Source of the DNA: Apoderus coryli
Taxonomy: Eukaryota > Arthropoda > Insecta > Coleoptera > Attelabidae
NCBI GenBank assembly: GCA_911728435.2
Contig: OU452214.1
Span: 9,488,105-9,552,104, forward strand
DNA: 64,000 nt
Reading direction: 5' to 3'
Position 1 is the stretch's first letter, and every line of letters starts with the position of its first letter. The position numbers were made by a program, and so were the translations under genes. Below the pieces are notes generated by a model. That model did no database searches. It was not told the DNA's origin and saw only the letters and a list, made by a program, of their open reading frames with translations. Shown here piece after piece: positions 10,660 to 22,899 of the stretch.

Positions 10660-12337
10660 TACTGTGATGCCGAAAAAGATGCAGTTATTGGTGACTGGAA
10701 ACAATTCCAAAGAGGGCAACGAGACATCAATGCAAACAAATGCAAAATGGTTTAACTGCAATCAGTGTACGTTTAAAACAATTTGTGAGAAGAAGTTTAA
10801 AACCCATACACGGTTAAATTGTAAGAGAAGTTGGTGCAAAATTTGCAAAATAACATTTTCTCATGAAAATAGTTTAAACACCCATTTATTGCATAAACAT
10901 AAAAACGCGAAAGAAGTAACAACAAGTATAACTCAGGAGGTCTTAAATCGGCATATGATAAAACATGTAGCAACTGATAAAAATGAAAAATTGCATGTTT
11001 GTACAATGTGTAAGCAAGGATTTAAATACAAGCTGAGACTTGATTGTCATATAGCAAATAATCATTCTGATAATAAATCCTTAATGGCCACAATTACGCA
11101 TACTATTTATGAATGTGAACGTTGTTCGTATAAAGCTGGATCCAATACAATTTTTAAACTTCATATGTTAAAACATAAAGAAATATCAAAAGATTTTGAG
11201 AAATTTTATTGTGAACATTGTACATATTCTACTTACATCAAAAGGAGTTTTAAACGACATTTATTAACTCATAGCAATAATAAACCATATGTGTGTACAA
11301 TGTGTATTAAGGCATTTAAATGCAAAATGAGTCTTGATTGTCATATAGCAAATGATCATTCTGATAATACAGCCTTAATGGCCACAATTACATATACTCT
11401 TTATAAACGTCAACGTTGGTCGTATAAAAGTTCATCCAGTACAGATTTTAAAACTCATATATTAAAACATACAGGAATACGGAAAGATTTTGAGAAACTA
11501 TATTGTGCACATTGTGCATATTTTACTTACACTAAAAGTAGTTTGGCAAAACATTTAATAACTCATAGCAATAATAAACCATATGTTTGTACAATATGTG
11601 GCAAAGGATTTTCATGCAAACGGAATATTGATAGTCATATAGCAAATAATCATTCTGATAATACAACCTTAATGGCCACAATTACGAATACCCTTTATGA
11701 ATGTCAAAGTTGTTCGTATAAAAGTTCATCCAGTACAGATTTTAAAACTCATATGTTAAACCATAAAGAAATACCAACAGATTTTGAGAAACTATATTGT
11801 GCACATTGTGCATATTTTACTTACACTAAAGGGACGTTGGTACAACATGTAATAACTCATAGCAATAATAAACCATATGTTTGTACAATGTGTAGTAAAC
11901 GATTTACACGCAAACTGACTCTTGATACTCATATAGCAAATAAGCATTCTGATAATAAATCCTTAATGGCCACAATTACGCATACTATTTATGAATGTCA
12001 ACTTTGTTCGTATAAGGGTGCAAACTGTGGAAATCTTAAAATTCATATGTTAAAACATAAAAAAATACCAAAAGATTCTGAGAAACCATATATTACTGAC
12101 ACTAAAGGGAGTTTGGCAACACATCTAATACCTCATAGCAATAATAAATCATATGTTTGTACAATGTGTAACAAAGGATATACATGCAAACGGAGTCTTG
12201 ATTGTCATATTGCCAATTATCATTCTGATAATAAACCCTTAATGGCCACAATTACGAATAATCTTTATGAATGCCAACGTTGTTCGTATAAAGCTGCATC
12301 CAGTAAAGATTTTAAAAATCATATGTTAAAACATTAA
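10660..12337 (+). CDS. C2H2 zinc-finger gene copy A, exon 2 (finger array)
   Basis: The exon opens right after TTTTTATAG and reads in frame from exon 1. After a short MPKKMQLLVTGNN leader come a C2HC-like finger and a C2H2 finger, then five repeats of a 98-residue unit. Each unit holds three fingers: alpha (C-x2-C-x12-H-x4-H), beta and gamma (C-x2-C-x12-H-x3-H). A fixed linker, SDNKxLMATIT, lies between alpha and beta. About 14 fingers look intact. Beta of unit 2 has lost both cysteines (KRQRW), and gamma of unit 4 has lost its CxxC through a short deletion. The ORF ends because a Lys codon after LKH has become TAA. AATAAA at 12421 is a plausible poly(A) signal. Expected role: nuclear DNA binding. 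Confidence 0.88.
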
Positions 12338-12439
12338 GAAATATCAAAAGATGTTGAGAACATTGTGGATATGTGCAATAGTATTGTCAAAGCAATATGT
12401 ATTGTCAGTTAGTTGTAATTAATAAAAGTTTATAAAAGT

Positions 12440-13836
12440 TACTATTATATTATATTTTCTTTTTTTTTTTGACCTCTTTTTATATAATTTTTAAATTAAA
12501 TATTATTCTCAACCAGAGAATAATATTTAACTTGAATAAATAAAATATATAGGTACCTAAGTTTAATGACAACTGTAACAAACAATACCTAGTACGTCCC
12601 TGTCGTGTCACTGCACGTGTGCTTTTCGGCAACCCTTTGACTACCGCGTACCGCATCCAGAGTGTTTACTTATTTTGACTTTAGTTTTATACTTTCTGCG
12701 ATCTTTGTGTAATTTATTCAGTAGAAGACTTTTTTTATTTTAAACATATAATATAACCTTTCAATTTGTAGTTATACCTAATTAATAAATTATTTAAACA
12801 TATATAGTGTTTACCCAACTTTCATCTGTTTCAAAAACCCCTAACAAAAAAACCCTAAAAAAGCTTAACAACATCAAAGCTTGCATCACAACCGAATATC
12901 GTTATGATATTTGGAAAATATATGTTGGATTTTTGTGTAATAGTGTGTTTCTTGATTTGTGCCATAGAAAGATCAAAAAAATGATCGAAACGTCAAGATT
13001 TATTCGACATTTCTTATAAAATACAATGTGCCTTTCATAAAACCGCAGTATTATTTGCAAATTGACCTAAAATCAAGAAAATAATCAAAAAAAAATTATA
13101 TTATATAGTTGTATATTATACAAAGTATCCATAAACAACACTCGGCTGCATCGCTTACACGAGTTTGAACATATAAGTTTCTACAATTCAAATTTGCTTA
13201 ATCCAAATCACAACTTAACTGTGTCCATGTTTTGTTTTGCTGAATACATTTCAAAACGTTCTCTTCGAAAAAATATAATGTATTTTTGATTCCTTAAAAA
13301 CTATACTTGTAAAAAGTTTTTGCATTAAAAATAGTTAGATATTTTATAAAATTTTGCATTCCATATTACATTTCTAGGTAAAAATATGTTCTGTAGTATT
13401 TTTGTACCTAGTATTATGATATTGTTTTCTACAAAATGATCGTCATACACAATATAGGTAATAGGCCAAAAGGAGTTTTAAAAAAAGTGATTAGACAACT
13501 TTAAACAAAACATAATATAATAATAATATTCACAAAAACACCAAAATGTCTAAACTCTTATTCGAGGAAGTATAAAATTCTTTCAGTAACAGCTCACAAC
13601 ATTATCAGAGAACAGCAGAGAATGTGATCTTGCTGGTGGGGGAAGAGATTGCTCATATTATTGCGCACGCAAAATCGCCATGTTTTCTTATACACTCATT
13701 GTCGTCGGAATATTTTATTTTCGCTTTGCCATTTCAAGTGATTTGTTTTCCAGTGCCGTAGTATTCTGTGTGTTATATAGTTATATTGGGTGTTTTTGTT
13801 TTATAAACTTTTGATAGTGATATTGTTTATTTTGAA
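12440..13836. other. Non-coding stretch with a dispersed 400-bp repeat
   Basis: No gene was found. A 13-bp-arm hairpin (AAATATTATTCTC with its inverse) lies at about 12498-12528. From about 13240 to 13605 the sequence matches 61250-61665 closely (both include CTAAACTCTTATTCGAGGAA or CTAAACTGTTATTCGAGG). At 61.69 kb this repeat runs on directly into a CGATAAACTAAA segment, whereas here that segment is only reached at 14985, after a 1.37-kb interruption containing a THAP exon. Confidence 0.5.
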
Positions 13837-13940
13837 ATGCAAAAAAGGAGAGGCGGAATGATGTGTGCTGCGAAGAATTGCAGGAATAAATATTATAACT
13901 GCAATTTATCATTCTTTAGTTTCCCGATGGATAGTAAAAG
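13837..13940 (+). CDS. THAP-domain first exon (rest of gene not found)
   Basis: ATG 13837 starts MQKRRGGMMCAAKNCRNKYY, followed by NLSFFSFPMDSKR and the donor AAAG|GTAAGA at 13941. C-x4-C followed about 15 residues later by FFSFP is the standard start of a THAP zinc-binding domain, and a splice junction at this point is usual in THAP genes. The remaining THAP parts (W, C-x2-H, AVPxxF) were not found in the 1.3 kb downstream. It may be a gene whose other exons are lost, or part of a THAP-bearing transposon (P-element-like proteins carry this domain). Confidence 0.6.
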
Positions 13941-15260
13941 GTAAGATATTTATGTAGTATTTGAATTAGATGCATATAAAATTAGATTAAAATAATATCA
14001 CATAGGTACATTAAATCAAATTACCAATTGTTATTTTGAAAAACAAATATTTCTAAACAAACTGTTTAAAAGATTGAGCTTACTTGCCTAAAAAATCACA
14101 CAAATTTTTTAAAAAACATGAATAACTTCGCTTAATTTCGCAGCACAATGGCCCTTATCTTTTATAACTTGGTTCAGTCTATTTACCCATAAAAGTCCAA
14201 TACATCTTAAGCATTCTAAAAAGAGAGCTTAAAAATCTTACTAGATAAGTGCAAAAATTCTATTAAATTCTGACAGTGTTTATTAAATTTGAATTACATA
14301 TTTTAACTATTATTGATATTAGCAGGTAGTAAATTGACGTCTCAGGTTTTATTGCGCATTTATTGGGGGTGATTTTAGCATGTTTTGTAGGTATATAATG
14401 GGAAATTACCAATATGTGTGCTTGCGTTGTTTTTCTGACGGCCATAAACAGGTAAAATATAATACATTCCCAATTATACTTAAGGAATTGAAAATCGGTA
14501 GACCTATTGTATAAATTAGAACAATTTTATTTTACTCTATCTAAAATTAATAAATTTATATTTGCCCGTAATGAAATACACTTTTTTTTTCTTTAGAGCT
14601 GAACAATACATTTCCAAATGAGAAAATATATTTCAAAATAATTTTGAAAATTGTTTAATTAAGTTAAATAGTATTAATAATTTTATTATTTTAAACCAAA
14701 ATGTAACGTTTGAACATCCATGTTCTAATTTCCCAAAAAAATATGTGACCAAATTATATTTTAGGTTAAGGTTATTTTATACATTAAAATTAATCAATAG
14801 AAATTTTAAAAATGTAAATAAAAATAAAATGATTATATGGAAACATGCATAAAAGTAAAAAAGTATTTGTTTGTTTTTATAATTAATAAATATGTAATTC
14901 TATTATAAAATAATTCTATTACTCCCCTGTTCTTTACCTATCCTGTAATTTCAATAAAACGTAAATACGGATCTGTCGTTAAGCGCAAAAACGATAAACT
15001 AAATATATGTGCAAAACTAGTTGCTACAGAACTGCGGTCGCCGCTAACGTCACGACCCCTGCGCATTCCACTCCCCTTCTAAATGAGGTAACCTATAATA
15101 TAGCCTTGCATATCCAAGCTGTTGTGAAGGAAGAGATGTTAGACGAAATTAAAATATGGAGAGTGTTATGTATTTCAATAAGGCACACAGACTTATTTAT
15201 TAGTTTTTTTATTAAACTTTTAAACATAAAACATATTATTGATAGATTACACACGAGGTA
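13941..15260. other. AT-rich non-coding region
   Basis: No exon could be supported. The end (14985-15085) matches 61690-61800 and holds GCGGTCGCCGCTAACGTCAC, a GC-rich patch that also appears in the other copy. Short ORFs here lack family motifs. Confidence 0.5.
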
Positions 15261-15273
15261 AGTAATATTAGCA

Positions 15274-17275
15274 TACATTAAAATGCCAACGTGCCGAGCC
15301 AATCAGAGCATTTGGGGCGGGGCTTTCCTTGGCGCGCATTTGAGTTTGAATTTAACCGCTATTCAACTTATTTTATTATACCTAGCTGAAAAACCTTCAT
15401 TTCGTATATCCGGTTATACCGGAAGTTGATGGCAACTTTGTTATTTTAAATGAAACACCCTATATATTATTACATTTTTGGATTCTAAATAAGATTTCAG
15501 ACATATTTCATGTATCATGTCCTATACCTAACGTCAGTCATTTTTGACTTATATCAAGATTTATGTCAAAATTGACAGTTTAGGGCTCAATAAGAATTCC
15601 GTTTTTTCCTTGTAAATCAGTATTTAATAATTATTTTGCAGGTATTTTCTTATCAGGTGGGATCTTCTTTTTCGAATTGACAAGACATTTTCTGATTAGT
15701 TTATACAGGGTGGTCAAAAAATTATATTAAAAACGGTTCAAGAAAAATATTTGAAAGTCAATTTTTTCCAATGGCATGGGTAAATTATTATTATTTTATC
15801 TTCCGTAGCATTAAAAAATAATGCAATTTTGTAATAGGTTATCATTTTCTAAAATGTATAGTTTTCGAAATATCGTCATTTTAAATGGGGGTCATATCGA
15901 ACAATTAAATTATTTTTGTATCGTTAGTTGATTAACTTTTTTTAGTTGAAAATTTATTTAGTTTAATCTTCTGTTCATTTCTGCTGTATTATTTTAAATT
16001 TTAGTCTTAGTTCGTTGTAATACTTGATTTGTATACCTCCCAACCTGCTCTAAATGATTTCTCAAAATTCTTCCTAATTTCTCTAGTCATCGCTAGCAAA
16101 TGGGGGTGGGGTTTCTCTCGTTTAATACTCTACAGGTGATATTAATCACTTTATTTTATTCTCCATGAATTAATAATAAATTTATAATATCAATAAGTAT
16201 TTTTCATGTTTATTAATTTGACGTTTAGTTTGATGTTAAAATGACCATAATTTCATGGCTAACTAAATTAATTAGCTAGCTTCCAGAGAGACAACGGTAG
16301 GCGCTGCAAAAATGACGATATTTCGAAAACTATGCATTTTAGAAAGTGATAACCGATTACAAAATTACATTATTTTTTAATGCTAAGGAAGATAAAATAA
16401 TAATAATATACCCATTCCATTTGAAAAAATTGACTTTCGACTGTTTTTCTTGAACCGTTTTCAATATAATTTTTTGACCACCCTGTATAAACTAATCAGA
16501 AAATGTCTTGTCACTTCGAAAAAGAAGATCCCCCCTGATAAGAAAATACCTGCAAAATAATTATTAAATACTGATTTACAAGGAAAAACGGAATTCTTAT
16601 GGAGCCCTAAACTGTCAATTTTGACATAAATCTTGATATAAGTCAAAAATGACTGACGTTAGGTATAGGACATGATACATGAAATATGTCTGGAATCTTA
16701 TTTAGAATCCAAAAATGTAATAATATATAGGGTGTTTCATTTAAAATAACAAAGTTGCCATCAACTTCCGGTATAACCGGAAGTGCTATGCCGTTGCTAT
16801 TATATTATTTGAGTAGAGCATATTTAACAATATAGACACTGAAATTTTCAAAATTCAATTCGAAGTAGTTTCTGAAATAATCTAATGGGTTACCACCGTA
16901 GGACATCCTGTATATGTATGTATGGTAGTGGTGTATTTGTATTAATTTGTATGTTCATTGTAATTATTATTTATTATCATTGTGTATAATTTAATATATA
17001 TAGCGAAAAATAAACTATTGAGAATAATGTGCCTTTTTTATTTCCTGACTTCCTATCTGTAATGCATAAAATGATTTTCAAATTAGATACCTAGGTATCT
17101 TCAATATATACATAAATATATTTGAGTATCGTTTTTCCGATATACGAAATGAAGGTTTTTCAGCTAGGTATAATAAAATAAGTTGAATAGCGGTTAAATT
17201 CAAACTCAAATGCGCGCCAAGGAAAGCCCCGCCCCAAATGCTCTGATTGGCTCGGCACGTTGGCATTTTAATGTA
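15274..17275. mobile_element. Composite inverted-repeat element, 2.0 kb
   Basis: The outer arms 15274-15410 and 17140-17275 are reverse complements, beginning GCATACATTAAAATGCCAAC, and TAATATTA lies just outside both ends as a possible 8-bp target duplication. The inner arms 15425-15885 and 16305-16795 are also reverse complements and carry ACAGGGTGGTCA and a GTTTCAT/GGGTG motif. The unique centre is 15886-16304. The right side has about 340 bp more than the left. No transposase was seen. It looks like one fold-back inserted inside, or combined with, another. Confidence 0.65.
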
Positions 17276-17289
17276 TGCTAGTAATATTA

Positions 17290-18120
17290 AGGTTAACTAC
17301 TACTGTCTTGTCATTTGACATTGTTGACATGCGTCACTCACTAGAGATGTACAACATAACAGAGAGACGTTTCATGAGAGAAGCAAATAAGTCAATAGAT
17401 TCGTGAACTCTTCAGGGTTGATAAGGATATGTCTCAGTATGTTTTTAATGGAATTCTTCCACATTTCGAAAATCGACATATCCCTACTACTACTACTACT
17501 GCCATCCATTGTAAAATGTTTTGCATTTGGAGACATTCCTTAGTTAAACATCAAGTGGAAGCTTTTGAATGGCCTATTTTGTTTATAAATAAACTATCTA
17601 GTACTTTTTTAATAGGTTATAGGAATATCTTTGGCTTTTGGATGACTCAGGCTAGCCCCTTGAACCGTGGTTAAGCACCTATATGAAAGTTATGAAAAGT
17701 TAGGTTATCATTGTTCGTTAATGGCCTTCACCGGTTAGACGTCTTACATTTTTTTCAGGACACTTATTAAAGGGAAAATTATATTAATACTGAACCATAT
17801 TGTAGAATTCCATACGTCTAGAGGTAACGCTTCGAGTCGCCTATTTTAGTCGAGTTGTAGCGAATAATTTGTCACGCAGAGTGCCACACATAAAATTGTA
17901 GCGAACAATAGAATTCTATCGACAGAAGAGTCCCACCGCTGAACTTAATCGTGACATCACAGAATTGGTTTTAAAGCGCAGGCGCGGTTCGGAACACATT
18001 TATAATCTTGACTCACAGCGAACACAAAATGAACAAAAATAGAATCGCATTGTCGTCGTGCAACTGCTTTTAATAAAAGTGTACATTTGAAGAAATTTCA
18101 GTTATATTTTTGATTTTCAT
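17290..18120. other. No recognisable gene
   Basis: Nothing could be assigned. An 81-codon ORF (17429-17674) has no known motif. Sequence from about 17970 to 18060 (GCGCAGGCGCGGTTCGGAAC...AATAGAATCGCAT) is the reverse of 55130-55220, linking it to the Harbinger-like relics at 54-55 kb. Confidence 0.45.
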
Positions 18121-18149
18121 GTTGACGTGTTCAATGTGTAATCTGTTCA

Positions 18150-18288
18150 GTCACATACTATCCCTATTATGAAGATACTGTCCCCCAATTTAGTGAAGAA
18201 GAATATCGTGAATATTTAAGACAGAAGACCTTGCGCAGCTATTTGCAGCACATTTTAATTTGTAATAACATTTTAATAAAGTAATGAA
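18150..18288 (+). pseudogene. Harbinger-like transposase N-terminal exon relic
   Basis: In frame after a plausible acceptor (ATCTGTTCAG) the DNA reads TYYPYYEDTVPQFSEEEYRE, then YLRQK, and ends at TAA. PIF/Harbinger transposases and HARBI1 have a very similar segment near their N-terminus (YxExTVPxxSxxEFxxHFR). Two related relics lie reversed at about 54375-54450 and 54905-54985, reading YFEDTVSQFSEEEYLEHL in the first. Conservation of the reading across the copies supports former coding use. No catalytic domain is present. Confidence 0.45.
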
Positions 18289-18299
18289 AACAACATAAT

Positions 18300-19289
18300 T
18301 TTTTTACCGCAAACGCAGAAAAGCAAACTGCGCAAGCGTAGACAAACAACAACAAATGTTGACAAGAATGGATGTTGCATATGGCGGACTAGTATAACCA
18401 GATTCGCAGGTCCATAAAATATTATTAATAAGCAATAACAAATATTTCTTCAATTGTTTGGCAGAGTAGTTCGTACTAGTCTCAACTTTAACTTAGACAT
18501 TCGATCAAAACAATCTTCAGCAAAATGATGAGAACATAAAACACTGGTAGGTTTCGTTATAAAGTCAGGCTTCTTTAAGAAATTGACGTACAACATTTTT
18601 CAGTTTAGATCTTTGGGAAAGCTAAAAAACCTACTAATTAATACCTAAGTTAAGTATTTAAAACTGATTGTGTAAATTTAATTTATGCATTGTTTGACTA
18701 ATTTTTTGTGAATACCTATTATTTATCATGCAAAATATAAAATGAATCCAGACCCTTTAGATATAAATCATAACTATCTGTTTAATTTACAAAACAAATA
18801 TTCCTAATTTGAACCTGTTCTACGCCAGTGACCAAGCCATCTTTATGTAAATGTTATTGAAAAAATAAGACTTTATTTCGCAATTTTACGGATATATCAC
18901 AAAACTTCTTGATTAAAATTACTTACTAGTGAAACGTAACTCCAGAATTTGTATTTTTAGGTGTCCGGGAACAACCACAGGCTGTACAACTAACCATGTT
19001 TATTATCGTCTTTGAAATAGTTTATTATTGTCTTTAAATAGCACTATTTTAAGTATTTACCCTGATGCTATTGTTAATATTATTGTAGTATAATAATTGT
19101 TCACTCATAAATACACAAAATTCGCTTATATTCACTAACTAAAGCGTTCAAAACTGTAAAAAAAACCGTAAAACATACAACTTTGCACAACGAACAACCT
19201 AAACAAAGAGTCTATATTGTGGCTGTTCAACATGGCCGTTTCCGGCAGACATTTTACCAGTCAGCGCAAAGCTCCTTTCTGTCACATTA
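18300..19289. other. AT-rich intergenic region ending in duplicated upstream sequence
   Basis: No gene was found between 18300 and 19100. From 19100 to 19290 the sequence matches 53405-53590, including CAACATGGCCGTTTCCG and CAGTCAGCGCAAAGCT. This is a piece of upstream region shared by several finger-gene duplicates, outside the conserved leader. Confidence 0.45.
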
Positions 19290-19339
19290 TAATCAGACAA
19301 GGATAAAACATATAAATAATAAATAAACATAACCAGTAA

Positions 19340-19585
19340 AAAATTGTTGGTTAGCTTCGCTATGACTGCGCATGTCAGAACCAATAGTTCTTGTTTCTAA
19401 AACTGCAAAATCGGTTCGGAACCGGTAACGAACTGATTCCGTATGCGCCGCGAACGGCAAAGTGTTTGCATCAATTACTAGTAGTTCTATAATATTTTTA
19501 ACTCGAACGCAGAAAAGCAAACTGCGCAAGCGTACAAACTGGAACCAGTTCAGAATCGCCTCCGCGAACGAAGCTAATAACTCCT
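19340..19585. repeat. GCTTCG-ended module upstream of copy B
   Basis: A near-copy of the block at 105-330. TTAGCTTCGC and GCGAACGAAGCTAA mark the ends, and the inside has TCGGTTCGGAACCGGTAACG and CAAACTGCGCAAGCG. This copy is slightly longer than the one at copy A because it keeps the CGTATGCGCC segment. It stands about 220 bp before the exon-1 equivalent of copy B, with the conserved leader between. Confidence 0.55.
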
Positions 19586-19903
19586 CTTTTTTACTGGTTT
19601 CTCTATGAAGAAGAAGATAACCTAACCTACATACCTAAAGTCTAACAATACAACTAACGGCTTTGAATACAAGTAGTTACTTTATATTCAAAGACTAACG
19701 CTACAAACTGTTCTTTGGTCTTATAACCGAGAAATATAACAAACACAGATTAGGGAAATTTAATAACTAAAGAAATCTTTTCGTGCCAATATCTAGAGGA
19801 GAAAATAATTCAAGTTAAAAGTGAAAGTTGTACAAATGAAGTTCCTCTAGAAGTAACTTTAAAACCGGCATCAGAAGAACTCTGTAGTGACTTGAAATAC
19901 ATA

Positions 19904-20178
19904 ATGGAACAAGGGGATATTAAACGAAAACCAGATATTGGTTTGAATTTCATTGAAACGGCTCAATATTTAATTATAAAAACAGAAACACGCAGTGATG
20001 AAATTGATTATGATGCCGACGAACAAAAAATTAAAATTGATGAGGAAAATGTTGATTACGATTGCTCCCTACAAATTAAAGCTGAAGAATTAAATGTTAA
20101 AGATGAAGAAGAAGAGGTTGATGTATTACATAATATGAGCATTGGTAAAGATTCAGAGGATACTGATTATAGTATAAG
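19904..20178 (+). CDS. C2H2 zinc-finger gene copy B, exon 1
   Basis: Homologous to exon 1 of copy A. The upstream ATG of copy A is ATT here, so the first ATG in the conserved frame is 19904 (MEQGDIKRKPD). The codons before it stay open and similar to copy A back to about 19800, which points to recent loss of an upstream start or to an unseen 5' exon. The first SUMO-type motif has lost its acidic residue (IKRK), while IKTE, IKID, IKAE and VKDE remain. The donor AAG|GTAAGT at 20179 joins the acceptor at 22899 in frame; the predicted protein is 485 residues. Confidence 0.72.
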
Positions 20179-22899
20179 GTAAGTACTTATCCTATAGCCG
20201 TTTTGTAGAAAATTTTCTTAGGAAACGTCAGTAGGTACTTTAGTGTGTCCAGTATTAGTTTATTAAGTGTAGGGCTTCGTTAAATAAGGATGCCGAACAT
20301 AAATTTAAAATAAGACTATATTTATTCATAAACAACAAAAATCAAAATTAACCTCTAAACATAACCACACAGGAAGAAACATAGACTTCATCTGTCATTT
20401 CTGACGTATCTCCTTCAATGTCAACGTCAACTGTCTTGTCAACACTGGGATCGTAGACACACTACACATAATGAGAGACTAAAATGTCTACATAAGTTAT
20501 ATTGTTTACCTGTAATGCAACCTGACCAAAACGTAATTAAGTTCTGATTATTGAAACATAAGTTATCAATATTTCGTGAAATTTCGTACCCATAAATTTT
20601 ATTTCAGAAAGGAAAAATACATTTTTTGGAGAACCTACGAATTCGAACAAACGACAAAATATCATAAAAAAACATAAAACGAATAATTATCATCTACATT
20701 CATTTTTCTAATTTTGAGTAAGTACCTTTTACCATTTATTTAGGTGGAGGTAAAATGAATTTCATCGTAAAATGCATGATAATCGCATTTCAAACTGTTC
20801 TTCAGAATCTGTAAATGCTCATACTTTTATTTCTTCATTTTTCTTCTTTCCTAATAAAGGGCTGGCAAATGTTTTATTGCCTTCTTGTCTTGTTTTGAAT
20901 TTATTGTTGATCGTCTGAAGTTGAGTTTAGTCCAATCATTTGTGTGTGATTTCTATTTAAGCGTTGTATTTTATCGTCAGTATGCTCATCTTCAATATCA
21001 GATTTGATCCATAGGAGAGTACCGTTATGCTTTAGTCCAAGTGTGTTGTTGAATATTTTCTTGCAGACCCTTCTTGCGTTTAACAGGTTGCAACTTGGCA
21101 AGGCCTTTCACATACTCTCGTTTCTCCTGCCAATATTTCTTCCAGAATGAAGTAAAAAGCAAACGCCTTTACGGCATTCCAAAGCAGTTTTAAGTTCCGA
21201 CAACATTTTCATGGATTCGAAAGCAATTACAGGTTTTTCCACTTTTCCCTAATCCTAATTCGCTTTTCTATCTCTCTCACATTGCTCAATTTCGGCTTCT
21301 TCATTTTAGGAATTTAAGCCTGTTTAAAGTCACTTCTGTTTGATCCCCTTCTTCGTTTTCGGTATCGGCAGTGGGCTCTCGCATTTTTACAGGCAACTGT
21401 TATCGTCGCCTACACCGTATACACTGTATACACATATATCTATGTACATATCAAAAGTTTTGCGCCACCGGTCACCGGGTAATAGTATGTACTACTAAAT
21501 ACGACCTAAAATACATGTATTTTGCTCAAAATAGTTGTACTTTTTCTTGAATATATTTAAATAAATCATACAGAAAAAACTGGTGGTGATTGAGAACTTT
21601 TATATAATACCTATTTAAATAATATGTGTTCTATTGCGTAGGAACGTGTTTACGTTGAGCTTAGGCACCTACCCCGGCCGCCTTCTATTTATTGTAGATA
21701 GGTAGGTATACTATTTGCACGAATTTCGATTTGTACGTTAGGTATTTTTGTTTACTGTTTTTTACATTACGTTTGAATTATTTGGTCGTTTGTTGTTTAA
21801 ATACTAGTGCCATTGATTAAAAAGTGTATGTATTTAATTATTTGATAATAATAGTAATAATATTTTGACTAGTACATGTAAAGATTAGTGGTTGTGCTGC
21901 ACAACTTGTTGCGGTAGCGGTAAGTAGTAATTAGGTAGTAATATTAATGTTTATTCAATACAAATAATTTTGTATTTTATTTGTATTTAATTATGTATTG
22001 GATTTCGTAGAGTAGTGAATGGGGATCCTTTTTTAAAAATAAAAAAAAAAATAAGATTTACCTTACGAAACCCGTATTTTAACGTGTTCTTTTTTACCTT
22101 GATAATTTTCTACTTTTCATCTAAGGCGCTTGACCTTGACAATCTAAAAAAAAATTGCCAGTGGCGCCTTTTTCTTCACATCCATTTTTTACTTAGTGCC
22201 TACCTAATAAAATTACCCACGAGCCGCCACTGTATTATTATGTAGGATGCAACATATATAAACATATGTTTATGCTATGATGTCATTTTCTTTCTTAACA
22301 CACATGAACGGGTCACAAATCTGTGATGAAATGAGATCAAGTTCTAATTTTCTATCACAATTTTGCTGCATTACACGATCATATCTGATTTGTTAATAAA
22401 ATTATTAATAAAAATATAACTATCTGTTATATATTTGTTTTAATATTTAATTTAATATACTTGTAAATAAATACGAAATTTATATATCTGTTAAACTCAA
22501 CATTTATTCATTTCTATTCTAAATACAACTGAAAAACTCAATCACATTTCGGTATATTAAAAGCCTGAACAAAAGGAGATAAGGTATTTAAACTAAACAA
22601 TATATACGAGGGATAATTCAATACATATATACAACACTATCTAAAACAGGTTTTAATATTAAAAAATACATCATTTAATACTATTAAATGATGATGACCA
22701 TCAAATAGAAAAAAAAAATTCCCAATGGACCGGTTTCTTGGAAAAGACCATTTTTTCCTTTTTGAAAAAAACTCTAATTACTAAGCTATTAAGCAAATTT
22801 GCAGTGTCGTGGATCCAAATTACAATTACAATTTTGTTGACCTTCTCAGTCACCCCTTATCCTACCTATTTAACTTATTCATGTTTATTATTTTTATAG
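20179..22899 (+). other. Intron of copy B with transposon fragments
   Basis: It starts GTAAGT and ends TTTTTATAG. It shares most of its length with the introns of C and D. On the minus strand at 21101-20901 is a piece of an insect transposon-type ORF (SCNLLNARRVCKKIF, NTLGLKHNGTLLWI). Near 22215-22240 the sequence ends GAGCCGCCACTG, the inverted terminus of a CAGTGGCG-type hAT element whose other end survives only in copy C (33252). Confidence 0.6.

Noticed and set aside
10797..11006. Antisense ORF opposite copy A fingers, with a counterpart at 56964-57173
   Set aside because: It recurs only because the sense finger exon is conserved, so the antisense frame is a shadow.
17429..17674. 81-codon ORF as a small gene
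   Set aside because: No homology recognised, no leader or poly(A) context, and length is within chance expectation for this base composition.
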